Below are positions 32,839 through 42,413 of a stretch of DNA of 64,000 nucleotides, piece after piece (positions within the stretch are counted from its first letter, which is position 1; every line of letters starts with the position of its first letter). A model generated the notes under the pieces. The model ran no database searches. It was not told the DNA's origin and worked only from the letters and a program-made list of their open reading frames with translations. Source of the DNA: an uncultured Myxococcales bacterium. Lineage in GTDB: Bacteria > Myxococcota > Myxococcia > Myxococcales > Myxococcaceae. The stretch spans positions 248,001 to 312,000 of the forward strand of contig CALJKW010000076.1 in NCBI GenBank assembly GCA_937980205.1. Reading direction: 5' to 3'. A program made the position numbers and the translations under genes.

Positions 32839-35067
32839 CTACCTCTTCTCTTTGCCGAGCTTCTCCGCCGCCATGCCCGCGCGCGACTTCGCGGCGTGCA
32901 GCGACGGCTCGGCGGCGGCGATCGCCTCGAACGCGGCCTTCGCCTCGGCCCACTGGCGCTTGTCGAACGCCTTCAGCGCCGCGGCGTAGGCCTCGATCGT
33001 CTTCCACGACAGCGACGGTGACGGCTTCCACGGCAGCGGCTCGGGCATCGGCGTCACCTCGGCGAGCAGCGGCTTGAGCAGCGCGTCGACGTCGAGGGCG
33101 CCGTCTTTCGCCGGCACCGTCACCATCGTCTCGTAGCTGCCGCGCTCGATGTTCCCCTCGCGAATGCGGCGCATGATCACGAACGACACCGAGCGGTCGG
33201 GCTGCACCTCGGCGTGGGCGAACTCCAGCTCTCCGCCGCTGTTGTCCTCGCCGATGACCGCGACGACGCCGCGGGCGAGCAGCTCGTTGCCCAACAGGTC
33301 CGTCAGCGCCTCGGAGACCTCGCGATTCCCCGTCGCGCGGAACTTGAACTTCGGCGGCAGCGCGTCGCCGCCGAGCCGATACGTGCACCAGCCTTGAAGC
33401 CTCGGCAGGCTCTCGAAGCCGCGCACGCTGGCGCTCCCGAAGAGGAAGGCCCTGCGGTGGTACCGCTCGGCGCGCGCGCAGTCCTCGTGCTGCGCCGCGG
33501 TGCGCGCGACCGACGAGTAGAAGCTCTCCCAGCGCCCGCGCATGCCGAAGCGGCCGAGGCAGGCGGCCTCGACCTCCTGCACGACCTCGTCGAGGCCGGC
33601 GAGGCCCTTGCGCCTGAGGCGCTTCCAGGCCTCGCGCTCGCTTCCCAGCTCGCTGCACGCGCCGCGGACGAGCCGCTCATAGGCGTCGCGCTCTTTCTGG
33701 TCGTTGTCGTGCACCGCGCCGATGATCTTCTGAATCCTCCGCTCGGCGGAGGTCGCCTGGGTGGGGAACAGGTCGAGCATCTTCTGGTAGACCTGCGCGG
33801 CTTCGTCGTCTCGCCGCAGGTGCTCGAGAAGATCTCCGCGCAGCGACAAGGTCTCCATCAGCTCGCGCTCCACCTGTCGGCGGTCGCCGCCGCCGCGAGA
33901 CCACGCCTGCTCGAGCCGCTCGGCCGCACGCGCGTTCTCCGCGAGTATTCGCTCGGACTCGCTGGAGTCCATCACCCCGAGGGCCGGCGCGACCTGGAAC
34001 GTCTCACCGTCGGTCGCGCGGCCGCGCAGAACGAACTCGATGAGCTCGCGGCGCGCCGCCTGTGCCCCGGTGCGCACGGTGCGGTCGGGGTGCAGCCCCG
34101 AGTCGCGGATGAGCTCGTAGACGGTCGACCGCTCGAGATCGGGATCCGAGCCCGAGTCGTTCTCCTCGATGAGCGCGCGCTGGTTCTCGACCCACTGCCG
34201 CTGCAGCGAGAGCACCTTCGGCTCCTCACCCGGCTTCGCGACGCGGAGGTGGCCGTCGCGGAAGCTCAACGATTGCTTCATCAGGCGCATCAGGTAGCGG
34301 CCCTTCAGCACGCGCCACATCGGCGACGGGCCCTTCTTCTTCAGCTCCGCGTCGGCGCGCTTGCCGACCTCGAGCACGGCGGAGCTGACGAGGTCCTTCT
34401 TCCTCGCCTCGAACTCCTTCAGCTTGTCGAGCAGCTCTTGCTTGCGCTCGCGGGCCATCAGGAACGTCGGCGACTTCGACACGAGCGCGGTCATCGCCTT
34501 CGACGCCTCGTCGTGCTTGCCCTGGTCGGAGAGGTCGATCGCCTTCGAGTACGCGACCAGCGCGTCGAAGTCGGGCACCTTCGCCTTCTGCCTCGCGCTC
34601 GAGCCGTTGAGCTTCACGTCGATGGCGGTCACCAGCTTCTCGACGAGCTGCTGCTCGAGGTCGAAGACGCGGTCCTTCGAGTCGGTGACGCTGGCGCTGG
34701 CGATCGTCTCCGAGGTCTCGATGCGGACGACCGCGGCGTCGATGCGCAGCTGGTCCTTCTGCAGGTGCAGCGAGCCGGTGATGGCGTACTGGGCTCCGAC
34801 GAGCTTGCCGACCCGGGCGGCGGTGCTCGGGTCGAACGCCTTCGTGCGCTGGAGCTGCAGCTCCTTCAGCACGTCGTCGAGGCGCTGGCGCTCGACCACC
34901 GTGACGCCGTCCCACGCGACGAGGTCGGTGATGATCATGTCCGCGAGGCCCTTGCCCAGCACCTGCAGCTCGGGGTCGCTCGTGCGGTTCTCGAAGTAGA
35001 GCACCGAGACCGAGGGCTTCGCGGGGCCGGCCGCTGAGGCGAGCAGGAGCAGGGCGGGGAAGACCAT
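32839..35067 (-). CDS. Exported CsgG/TPR-type protein
   Basis: 742 residues with an N-terminal signal peptide. Residues about 24-150 resemble the CsgG/FlgO-like domain (VLYFENRTSDPELQVLGKGLADMIITDL, then VVERQRLDDVLKELQLQR, then GKLVGAQYAITGSL). A long alpha-helical middle is rich in charged residues with TPR-like pairs. A beta domain at about 570-660 (KFKFRATGNREVSEAL, then VSFVIMRRIREGNIERG) and a final TPR-like stretch follow. It could be an envelope scaffold or secretion accessory. ATG 35067 is preferred for the signal peptide; GTG 35085 is possible. It is convergent with the anti-sigma gene. Confidence 0.7.
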   Translation of the reverse strand: MVFPALLLLASAAGPAKPSVSVLYFENRTSDPELQVLGKGLADMIITDLVAWDGVTVVERQRLDDVLKELQLQRTKAFDPSTAARVGKLVGAQYAITGSLHLQKDQLRIDAAVVRIETSETIASASVTDSKDRVFDLEQQLVEKLVTAIDVKLNGSSARQKAKVPDFDALVAYSKAIDLSDQGKHDEASKAMTALVSKSPTFLMARERKQELLDKLKEFEARKKDLVSSAVLEVGKRADAELKKKGPSPMWRVLKGRYLMRLMKQSLSFRDGHLRVAKPGEEPKVLSLQRQWVENQRALIEENDSGSDPDLERSTVYELIRDSGLHPDRTVRTGAQAARRELIEFVLRGRATDGETFQVAPALGVMDSSESERILAENARAAERLEQAWSRGGGDRRQVERELMETLSLRGDLLEHLRRDDEAAQVYQKMLDLFPTQATSAERRIQKIIGAVHDNDQKERDAYERLVRGACSELGSEREAWKRLRRKGLAGLDEVVQEVEAACLGRFGMRGRWESFYSSVARTAAQHEDCARAERYHRRAFLFGSASVRGFESLPRLQGWCTYRLGGDALPPKFKFRATGNREVSEALTDLLGNELLARGVVAVIGEDNSGGELEFAHAEVQPDRSVSFVIMRRIREGNIERGSYETMVTVPAKDGALDVDALLKPLLAEVTPMPEPLPWKPSPSLSWKTIEAYAAALKAFDKRQWAEAKAAFEAIAAAEPSLHAAKSRAGMAAEKLGKEKR

Positions 35068-35129
35068 CGACAGGACAGGACCCACTGTCGCGTCGCGGTG
35101 CGCAGGAAATCAACGGTGGTTTTGCTACG

Positions 35130-35759
35130 GTGCCGCGCGTGGACGCCCCCACACCGCTGAGCAGCAACGAGCGCGCGCTCGCCATCTCCGTGCTCGTCGT
35201 CGGCGGGCTCGTCGTGCTGTTCAGCATCACGACCGTCGCCAGCTCGGCGTACACGCTCGCGACCGGCAAGGTCTTCGGCGGGGACGTCTCGAAGAGCTTC
35301 ACCAAGCTCGGCCCGCGCGACCCGCGCATGGAAGAGGTGATGGACCAGCAGCTCGAGGCGCAGGCGGCGGTGCAGCGCAAGTGGGCGCCCGCGCTGCTCG
35401 GCGCCGAGGGTACGTACGTCATCGCGGTCATCGGCGCGATCGTCTGCGCCATCCTGGCGCTGACTCGGGGCACCGCGCGAAAGCAGCTCGGGCAGCTCGC
35501 GCTCGGCGCCAGCGCCGTCCGCGTCGCCGTCGGAGTCGTCACCTTCCTCATGACCAACGAGCTCATGCGCGGCATGACCAGCAGCATCATGGCCGCCATT
35601 CCGTCGAAGTCGGCCGAGCAGGCCGAGAGCGCGCAGCGGATGATGGGCGGCGCGATGGCCGGCATCTCGGCCTTCAGCGCGGGTTGCATGACGCTCGTGA
35701 TGTGCGGCTACTTCGCCGTCGTCGGCTACGTCTTCCTGGCGCGGAAGAAGGCCACCTGA
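35130..35759 (+). CDS. Four-helix membrane protein, unknown function
   Basis: 209 residues with four clear hydrophobic segments (about 17-40, 92-112, 120-142, 175-200) and a charged loop between the first two. No recognised family. The start is GTG 35130 or GTG 35139; neither has a strong ribosome-binding site. The stop is 4 nt before the next gene, so the two are probably co-transcribed. It is divergent from the CsgG/TPR gene. Confidence 0.65.
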   Translation: MPRVDAPTPLSSNERALAISVLVVGGLVVLFSITTVASSAYTLATGKVFGGDVSKSFTKLGPRDPRMEEVMDQQLEAQAAVQRKWAPALLGAEGTYVIAVIGAIVCAILALTRGTARKQLGQLALGASAVRVAVGVVTFLMTNELMRGMTSSIMAAIPSKSAEQAESAQRMMGGAMAGISAFSAGCMTLVMCGYFAVVGYVFLARKKAT

Positions 35760-35763
35760 CGCC

Positions 35764-37047
35764 GTGCGCCGGTACGCCGCCTTCGCGCTGCTCGCGGGCG
35801 TCCTCGTCGCCGGCCTCCTCCTCCGCCTCGCGCGCGTGCCCGAGCTCGGCATCGACCCGCGCTGGTACACGCTCGGCAGCCTCGCGCGCGAGCTCGCGCA
35901 GGAGAAGCAGTCCTACGACCTCGTGGTGAACGCGCTCGGCGGAGTCTCCGGTGCGTTCGGCGTCATCACCGAAGAGCACAAGAGCTTCCTGCGCGCGGCG
36001 TTCTCCCGCGGCGAGTACGACGTGCTCGACCAGCAGCCGCAGCTCACGCTGCAGATGCTCTCGCAGGCGCTGAAGCTGCTCGCGTCGAAGCGGCCCGTGC
36101 CGGACTCTGCGCCGCAGTCGCCCGAGCCCCGCACCGAAGCCCTCGGACTGCCGACCGGAAAGCCCGGGCTCACCGGCCAGCCGTACGTGAAGGACCTCGG
36201 CGACGACTTCAAGTGGGGCGATCGGCTCGACCCCAAGAAGGCCGCGCGCGCCGCCGACTCGCAGCGGCTCGCCGACGTGCTCGAGGGCGTCGCGCTCGGC
36301 TGGCTCTCGGTCGAGGGGTTCGACATGTCGCGCTTCGCGGCCTCGTTCGTCGAGACGCTGACCGCGCAGGGGCACCGCATCGAGATCGTCGACCAGCGCC
36401 TCGCCGCCAACTTCGGAGACCTCGAGCGCCGCGGCAAGCCCGTCGCCACGCCGCTGTGGGTCATCACCGGCAAGCGCGTGAAGGGGCAGCCCCTGATGCT
36501 GCCCGTGCCGCACGCGCAGCTCGTGCTGCGCGTCACGGGCCCGAAGGTGAACGCCTTCGTCTCCTTCTACCCGAGCCTCGATCTGGTGGGAGACGGCTCG
36601 GGCGGCGCCCGCTTCCGCGCCGACGTCACGGCCGACCAGGCGTGGACCGGCGGGTGGCTCGCGCACACCTACGTGAAGGAGCAGGCCGTGCGCGCGCTCG
36701 AGCTCATGCTGCTGATGCGCCGCGAGCTCGAGGCGAAGGTGTACGCGAAGAGGGTGCCGCTCGACGGGTACTTCGAGCTCGGCGTCTGCACGCTGGCGCC
36801 TGCGGTGGTCGAGCAGGCGCTCGGCAGCAAGACGACGCTGTGGCCGCTCACGCAGGACCCGGCGCTGTTCGACGGTTCGGGCGAGCTCGACGCCCTCGTC
36901 CGCGCGCTGCCGCACGACGGCCGCGACGAGTCGGTGCCGTCGGACGAGCGGCTCAAAGGCTCGGTGCCGTGGAAGAGCGCGAAGGACGTGCCGTACAAGT
37001 TCCTCGTGCGCGAGCTCACCGAGCTGAAGCTCATGGAGGGGACGTAA
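35764..37047 (+). CDS. Membrane-anchored protein, unknown function
   Basis: 427 residues. A single N-terminal hydrophobic anchor (about 4-22) is followed by a long soluble domain with alternating helical and beta segments (for example HAQLVLRVTGPKVNAFVSFYPSLDLV and FRADVTADQAWTGGW). I recognise no motif. The start is GTG 35764, 4 nt after the stop of the membrane protein upstream; the next gene follows within 5 nt, so a three-gene operon with the alpha/beta hydrolase is likely. Confidence 0.65.
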   Translation: MRRYAAFALLAGVLVAGLLLRLARVPELGIDPRWYTLGSLARELAQEKQSYDLVVNALGGVSGAFGVITEEHKSFLRAAFSRGEYDVLDQQPQLTLQMLSQALKLLASKRPVPDSAPQSPEPRTEALGLPTGKPGLTGQPYVKDLGDDFKWGDRLDPKKAARAADSQRLADVLEGVALGWLSVEGFDMSRFAASFVETLTAQGHRIEIVDQRLAANFGDLERRGKPVATPLWVITGKRVKGQPLMLPVPHAQLVLRVTGPKVNAFVSFYPSLDLVGDGSGGARFRADVTADQAWTGGWLAHTYVKEQAVRALELMLLMRRELEAKVYAKRVPLDGYFELGVCTLAPAVVEQALGSKTTLWPLTQDPALFDGSGELDALVRALPHDGRDESVPSDERLKGSVPWKSAKDVPYKFLVRELTELKLMEGT

Positions 37048-37052
37048 GCCCC

Positions 37053-37994
37053 ATGCTGCGCGTGCTCGCCTGGCTCATCGGCCTGCCGCTCGCCGCCGTG
37101 ACCGGCCTGTTCGCGTACTCGTGGTGGCGCGAGCGCGGCTTCAACGGAGACCACCCGCCGCCCGGCAAGCTCTACGGCAAGCCTGAAGCGCCGCGCGCGC
37201 ACGCGACCGACGCGTTGGGCGCCGAGCCCGCCGTCGTCTTTCTCCACGGCAACCCGGGCACCTGCCTCGACTTTCAGCCGGTGATGGAGAAGCTGTCTCC
37301 GAAGGTGAGGTCGTTCTCGTTCGATCGCCCCGGCTACGGCTGGAGCGAGCGGCCGGCGCCTCAGATGACCCCCACCGAGCAGGCGCGCTTCATTCACGAG
37401 GCGGTGAAGCACCTGGGCCTCGAGCGGCCGGTGGTGGCGGGCTTCTCGTTCGGTGGAGCCGTCGCGCTCGCGTACGCGCTCGAGTACCCCTCCGAGGTCT
37501 CGGCGCTCGTGCTCATCGCCGCCGTCGGCAGCCCCGAAGAGAAGCACGTGATGAGCGAGGCGCAGGCGCGGCTGACGGCTCCGCTCGGGCCGGTGATCGC
37601 GTGGGGCTTGGGCCCGCTCGTGGCGCCCGATGCGGTGGCGTCGGGGTACGTCGACGCGTTTCACCCGAAGCCCGCCGACCCCGACGTCGTCGAGCGGGGG
37701 CGGCATCACTTCAGCCGGCCTCCGACGCTGCTGGCGTCGGCGCGCGACTGGCACGTGCTCGAGACCGAGCTGCCGAAGCTGGCGGCGCGGTACGCAGAGC
37801 TCTCGGTGCCGGTCGAGATTCTGTCCGCGTCGCAGGACCGCATCGTCGGCCCGGCGCACGCGGACTACCTGGCGAAGCACCTCAAAGGGGCGCACCGCGT
37901 CGACGTCGACGACGGCGGTCACCAGCTCATGTCGACGCACACGCAGGCGGTGGTCGATGCCGTCTTGCGCGCGGTGGCGCGGGCGGCCCCATGA
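37053..37994 (+). CDS. Alpha/beta hydrolase, membrane-anchored
   Basis: 313 residues. N-terminal hydrophobic anchor (about 3-23), then an alpha/beta hydrolase with oxyanion strand VVFLHGNPGTCLDF, nucleophile Ser in VVAGFSFGGAVALAYAL, acid in LSASQDRIVGP and His in VDDGGHQLMSTH. The triad is complete. The fold resembles epoxide hydrolase or esterase branches; substrate unknown. The stop lies 6 nt before the dispersed repeat at 38000. It is probably the last gene of the operon starting at 35130. Confidence 0.85.
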   Translation: MLRVLAWLIGLPLAAVTGLFAYSWWRERGFNGDHPPPGKLYGKPEAPRAHATDALGAEPAVVFLHGNPGTCLDFQPVMEKLSPKVRSFSFDRPGYGWSERPAPQMTPTEQARFIHEAVKHLGLERPVVAGFSFGGAVALAYALEYPSEVSALVLIAAVGSPEEKHVMSEAQARLTAPLGPVIAWGLGPLVAPDAVASGYVDAFHPKPADPDVVERGRHHFSRPPTLLASARDWHVLETELPKLAARYAELSVPVEILSASQDRIVGPAHADYLAKHLKGAHRVDVDDGGHQLMSTHTQAVVDAVLRAVARAAP

Positions 37995-37999
37995 AGCTC

Positions 38000-38109
38000 T
38001 CCGTTCACCCTGAGCGGAGCAGCCCGAAGGGCTGCGGAGTCGAAGGGCGCCCAAGGCCGACTCGCGGCCCACTTCGACTTCGGCCTGCGGCCTCCGCTCA
38101 GTGTGAGCG
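38000..38109. repeat. Dispersed palindromic intergenic repeat, copy 2
   Basis: A near-copy of the element at 30915-31030: both left arms share CCTGAGCGGAGCAGCCCGAA and the following GGGCTGCG block, then an AGTCGAAG block and an inverted right arm with CTTCGACT and CCGCTCAG. It begins directly after the hydrolase stop and ends at the GTG codon region of the Omp85-like gene, so it probably ends the upstream transcript. Confidence 0.8.
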
Positions 38110-38124
38110 GTGCAGGGGCCAGGC

Positions 38125-39846
38125 GTGATCTCACTCCTCCTCGCCACGCTCCTCTCTGCTGCCGACGCCGACAGCGAGTACGAGAAGACGCTCATCGACT
38201 GGGGCCTGAAGCAGCACCAGGCGGTCGTCGAGGCCGAGCCCGAGGGGAAGATCGTCGACGCGATCATCACCGCGCGCGAAGACGTCTTCTCCGAGAGCGA
38301 CCCGATCACCTGGCCGCGCATCTTCCACGGCCGCACGCGAGAGAACGTGGTGCTCCGCGAGGTGCTGCTCAAGGTGGGGCAGCCCTGGTCGCAGGCGAAG
38401 GCGGCCGAGACCGAGCGCAACCTGCGCTCCCTCATCATCCTCGCGGTCGCCAAGGTCGTGCCGGTGAAGAGCCCGCGCGGCGGAGTCGTCGCCCTCGTCG
38501 TCACCAAGGACCGCTGGTCGTTCCGCGCGAACTGGGACTACGTGCTCGTCGGCACGGTGCTCGAGTACCTGCACGTGCCCATCACCGAGGTGAACCTGCT
38601 CGGGCAGGCGATCGAGGTGACGGTCGACCCCGAGCTGCGGCGCGACACGTTCCTGCTCGGCCAGCAGCTCATCTGGAGACGCATCGCGAACTCGCGCGTG
38701 CTCGTGCGCGAGACGCTCGGCCTCGTCATCAACCGGGTGAACCGCAACCTCGAGGGCACGTACGGCGACGCGCAGGTCGCGCTGCCGCTCATCACGCTCG
38801 ACCAGCCGTGGGGCTTCAACGTCTTCGCGACGTGGGACGTGCGGCGCGTGCGCATCTTCCGCGGCCGCAACGTCTGGGAGCTCGACTTCCGCGAGCCCGA
38901 CGGCACGCCGAAGACGGTGCCGTACATCTACGACCGCCGCGTGGTCGACGTCGCGGCGCTGCTGACCCGGCGGTTCGGGACGCAGATCGAATGGAAGACC
39001 GACGTCACCGCGGGCGTCGGCGGCTACATGCGCCAGTTCCAGCCGCCTCCGGACGAGCCGCTGTCCGAGCCCGTGCGCGAAGAGTTCATCCGCACGCGCC
39101 TGCCGCGCAGCGAGGACGCGACGTACCTCTACGCGCGCGCGCAGTTCTTCCGCGCGCGGTACGAGAAGCGGCACGACCTCGAGACGTTCGGCCTCACCGA
39201 GGACTACCAGTCGGGCCCGCGCCTCATCCTCGCGGTGAAGTACGCGCTGCCGGTGTTCTCGGCGAACCACTTCCTCGAGCTCGGCGCCTCGCTGAGGTGG
39301 AGGTTCTTTCTCGGCGACGACATCCTCACCATCTGGGGCGCTGCCGCCGCGCGCTTCATGAGCGGCCACTGGGTCAACAAGCACTACGCGTTCGAGGTCG
39401 CGAACTGGTCTCCGCGCTTCGAGGGCGGCCGCTTCGTGACGCGCGTGCTCGGCGAGTTCCGGTCGAACGACCTCAACAACAACCAGTTCATTCTGGGAGC
39501 CGGCGGCGGCCTGCGCGGCACCCCGTCGGGCTCGTACGTCGGCCGGAACATGATCCTCGGCAACTTCGAGTACCGCACGCGGCCGTTCCCCATCACCACG
39601 CTGCTCGCCGGGTTCGTCCTCTTCTACGACGTCGGCACCGCCTACAACACGCGGCCCGTGCTGACCCACACGGTGGGCATGGGGCTGCGCGTGCTGATTC
39701 CGCAGCTCAACACCGTCGTCATCCGCCTCGACGTCGGGTGGATTCTCGGTGACGAGGCCGGCTCCGAGTTCAGCGCCGACCGCTTCAGCTCGACGTTCGG
39801 CCAGGTGACGCAACTTCGCACCGACTTCTACGACGACCCCCTCTGA
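38125..39846 (+). CDS. Omp85/TamA-like outer-membrane beta-barrel protein
   Basis: 573 residues. Signal peptide (MISLLLATLLSAADA), then a region with POTRA-like features (LLKVGQPWSQAKAAETERNLRSL; the strand VALVVTKDRWSFRANW) and a C-terminal beta-barrel with aromatic alternating strands, ending in LRTDFYDDPL. The final strands (LAGFVLFYDVGTAY, VGMGLRVLIPQLNTVVIRLDVGW) match the bacterial surface antigen (Omp85) family that inserts or exports proteins across the outer membrane. It has fewer POTRA domains than BamA, so it may be a TamA/patatin-export-like variant. GTG 38125 gives the best signal peptide; GTG 38110 lies at the repeat edge. Confidence 0.8.
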   Translation: MISLLLATLLSAADADSEYEKTLIDWGLKQHQAVVEAEPEGKIVDAIITAREDVFSESDPITWPRIFHGRTRENVVLREVLLKVGQPWSQAKAAETERNLRSLIILAVAKVVPVKSPRGGVVALVVTKDRWSFRANWDYVLVGTVLEYLHVPITEVNLLGQAIEVTVDPELRRDTFLLGQQLIWRRIANSRVLVRETLGLVINRVNRNLEGTYGDAQVALPLITLDQPWGFNVFATWDVRRVRIFRGRNVWELDFREPDGTPKTVPYIYDRRVVDVAALLTRRFGTQIEWKTDVTAGVGGYMRQFQPPPDEPLSEPVREEFIRTRLPRSEDATYLYARAQFFRARYEKRHDLETFGLTEDYQSGPRLILAVKYALPVFSANHFLELGASLRWRFFLGDDILTIWGAAAARFMSGHWVNKHYAFEVANWSPRFEGGRFVTRVLGEFRSNDLNNNQFILGAGGGLRGTPSGSYVGRNMILGNFEYRTRPFPITTLLAGFVLFYDVGTAYNTRPVLTHTVGMGLRVLIPQLNTVVIRLDVGWILGDEAGSEFSADRFSSTFGQVTQLRTDFYDDPL

Positions 39847-39950
39847 CCGCGACTGTCTCGGGACATGCGCCTGAGCCGGGCCGCGATCTCGGCGTCATTA
39901 CTGGCGTTCGGGGTGGGCATCGCCGCTGCATTGCGCTCTCGAGCCCACCC

Positions 39951-42404
39951 ATGCGCTCCCCTCGCACACTCCTCTTCCTGCTCGTGCCCGCGCTCGCCGC
40001 GTGCCCGTTGACCTACGAAGGCGCCTGCGCCGTCGATGACAACTGCCCCACGGGACAGTCCTGCTTCGAAGGCAGATGCCGCGTCAGCACCACGCCCTCG
40101 ATGCCACCCGACGGCGGCGGCGACGACGGCGGCATGATGCCGAGCAACGTCGAGGGGCCCGGGGGTACGTGCTTCGACGGCATCGACAACGACTCGGATG
40201 GCCAGAAGGACTGCGGGGACCCCGACTGCGCGAACCAGGTGTGCCGCGCGGCGAAGGGCGCCTGCGACCTCGAAGAGCGCTGCACCGACGGCGCGTGCCC
40301 CGCGACCGACGAGAAGGCCGGCGCCGGCGTCGTCTGCCGTCCCGCGGTCGACGGCGGCTGCGACACCGACGACATGTGTGACGGGACCAGCGACGAGTGC
40401 GGGACCGACGTCGTCGCGGCGATGGGCACCACCTGCCGCGCTGCCGCCGGCGATTGCGACGCGCCCGAGGTCTGCGACGGAACGCTGCCGACGTGCCCCG
40501 ACGATCGCCGCGTCGACGCCGGCGTCGTCTGCCGGCCGATCGCGGGCGACTGCGACGTCGCCGAGGTGTGTGACGGCGTGGCGACGTCGTGCGGTGCCGA
40601 CGCGCGAAGGCAGACCACCGAGGTGTGCCGCCCGTCGGCGGGTGACTGCGACCCCGCCGAGCACTGCACCGGAGACGTCGTGTGCCCGATGGACGTTCGC
40701 TCCGACAGCACGGTCGTCTGCCGCGCCGCGAGCGACGCCGGCTGCGACGTCGAGGAGCGCTGCAACGGCGGCACGTCGTGCCCGGCCGACGGCTTCGCCG
40801 GCCTGGGGACCCCGTGCCGGATGGCGGCGGGGACGTGCGACGTCGAGGAGCGGTGCAGCGGAACCTCGCCGGTGTGCCCGGTCGACGCGTTCCGCGACGC
40901 AGGCACCGTGTGCCGCCCCGACGCCGGTGCGTGCGATCTCGCCGAGGTCTGCTCGGGCTCGAGCGCGGCGTGCCCGGCGAACGTGTTCGCGAGCGGCGGC
41001 GTGTGCCGGCCCTCGGCGGGGGCGTGCGACATGCCCGAGTCGTGCATGGGCGGAGCCGACTGCCCCGCCGACGTGTCGAGCTGCGCCGGCCAGCAGTGGT
41101 GCTCACCGACCGGCTGCCAGGCGAAGAAGACGCAAGGCCAGACGTGCAGCTCGGGCGTCGAGTGCGCGAACGGCAACTGCTTCGACGGCCGCTGCTGCGA
41201 CCGCGCGTGCGGCGGCGACTGCGAGAGCTGCAACGCGAGCGGCGTCTGCACCTTCGACCCGCCGACCACCGTCTGCCGGCCCGACGCCGGCGTGTGCGAC
41301 GTGCGCGAGACCTGCAGCGGCAACGACGGGACGTGCCCGCCGGACCTGCGCGTGACGGCGAACACGACGTGCCGCCCGAGCCTCGGCGCCTGCGACCCGG
41401 CCGAGGTCTGCAACGGCACCGCGGTCGACTGCCCCGGCGACGTCCGTCACGGGCCGTCGACGGTGTGCCGCCCGGTCGCGGGAGGCGCCACGTGCGACGT
41501 CCAGGAGGTCTGCGACGGCACCAACGCGGCGTGTCCGATGGACCGCGTGCAGGCGATGGGCACCGAGTGCCGCACCTCGGGAGGCTCGTGCGACCCCGCC
41601 GAGCTGTGCGACGGCACGTCGCCGATGTGCCCGGGCAACGCGTTCGCTCCGGCGAACACGCCCTGCGGCCTCGCGTTCTGCGCGAACGGCATGCTGACGC
41701 CGGCGCCGCGCTGCGTGGGCAGCTCGAACACGTGCCAGATGTTCTCGCAGACCTCGTGCGGCGGCTTCCAGTGCAACTCGACCGGTGACGGGTGCCTCAG
41801 CACCTGCACGGCGAACACCGACTGCCTGTCGAGCCACTACTGCCAGGGCAGCTCGTGCGTGCCGAAGATCGCCGACGGGCAGCCGTGCATGAACCCGGGT
41901 GACTGCATCAGCGGCGTGTGCCTCACCGGGTACCAGGACCTCGACGCCGACAACTACGGCGCCGGAGCTCAGGCGCGCTTCTGCACGATGCTGCCGACGA
42001 CGCCGATTCGGTACGTCGCGAACGCCGGCGACTGCTGCGACTCGAACGTCAACGTCCGCCCGAATCAGACGCAGTACTTCAGCACTCCGATCCCCGGCGC
42101 GTGCAGCAGCCTCGGCTTCAACTACGACTGCTCGACGTTCATCGGGAATCCGTCGATTCAGCACGAGTACCCGGCGAACGCGTGCACCGGCTACTCGTGT
42201 GGCGCGTCGCCCAGCAACTGCCTCAACACCGACTTCCTGAACTGCGGCGGCACGTCGCGCGGCTGGTCGGGCGCGTACCCCGGCTGCGGGGTCACCGGCA
42301 CGCTGCGCACCTGCGGCACCTTCGACATCACCTGCGGCACCGGCGAACGCGTCTGCAGCTGCGGAACCACCACCACCAGCGCGGTCGTCGACCGCTGCCG
42401 CTGA
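39951..42404 (+). CDS. Lipoprotein with tandem disintegrin-like Cys repeats
   Basis: 817 residues. Lipobox ALAAC (Cys18), one MopE-like motif (CFDGIDNDSDGQKDCGDPDC), then about a dozen tandem repeats of roughly 35-40 residues with the pattern C-R-P-x-A-G-x-C-D-x-x-E-x-C-x-G-x-x-x-x-C-P-x-D. This is strikingly like the Cys spacing of eukaryotic disintegrin (ADAM) domains, which carry CRPAxxxCDxxExCxGxxxxCP. The C-terminal ~200 residues hold other Cys motifs, including NCGGTSRGWSGAYPGC. It must depend on periplasmic disulfide formation and is presumably a surface protein, perhaps for adhesion. It is followed 9 nt later by a TPR/PEGA gene. Confidence 0.85.
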   Translation: MRSPRTLLFLLVPALAACPLTYEGACAVDDNCPTGQSCFEGRCRVSTTPSMPPDGGGDDGGMMPSNVEGPGGTCFDGIDNDSDGQKDCGDPDCANQVCRAAKGACDLEERCTDGACPATDEKAGAGVVCRPAVDGGCDTDDMCDGTSDECGTDVVAAMGTTCRAAAGDCDAPEVCDGTLPTCPDDRRVDAGVVCRPIAGDCDVAEVCDGVATSCGADARRQTTEVCRPSAGDCDPAEHCTGDVVCPMDVRSDSTVVCRAASDAGCDVEERCNGGTSCPADGFAGLGTPCRMAAGTCDVEERCSGTSPVCPVDAFRDAGTVCRPDAGACDLAEVCSGSSAACPANVFASGGVCRPSAGACDMPESCMGGADCPADVSSCAGQQWCSPTGCQAKKTQGQTCSSGVECANGNCFDGRCCDRACGGDCESCNASGVCTFDPPTTVCRPDAGVCDVRETCSGNDGTCPPDLRVTANTTCRPSLGACDPAEVCNGTAVDCPGDVRHGPSTVCRPVAGGATCDVQEVCDGTNAACPMDRVQAMGTECRTSGGSCDPAELCDGTSPMCPGNAFAPANTPCGLAFCANGMLTPAPRCVGSSNTCQMFSQTSCGGFQCNSTGDGCLSTCTANTDCLSSHYCQGSSCVPKIADGQPCMNPGDCISGVCLTGYQDLDADNYGAGAQARFCTMLPTTPIRYVANAGDCCDSNVNVRPNQTQYFSTPIPGACSSLGFNYDCSTFIGNPSIQHEYPANACTGYSCGASPSNCLNTDFLNCGGTSRGWSGAYPGCGVTGTLRTCGTFDITCGTGERVCSCGTTTTSAVVDRCR

Positions 42405-42413
42405 GGAAGAACG

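Noticed and set aside
40013..41419. A minus-strand frame of about 468 codons opposite the disintegrin-like lipoprotein
   Set aside because: Ser/His/Pro-rich shadow of the repeated Cys-rich gene; its apparent repeats merely mirror the sense-strand repeats.
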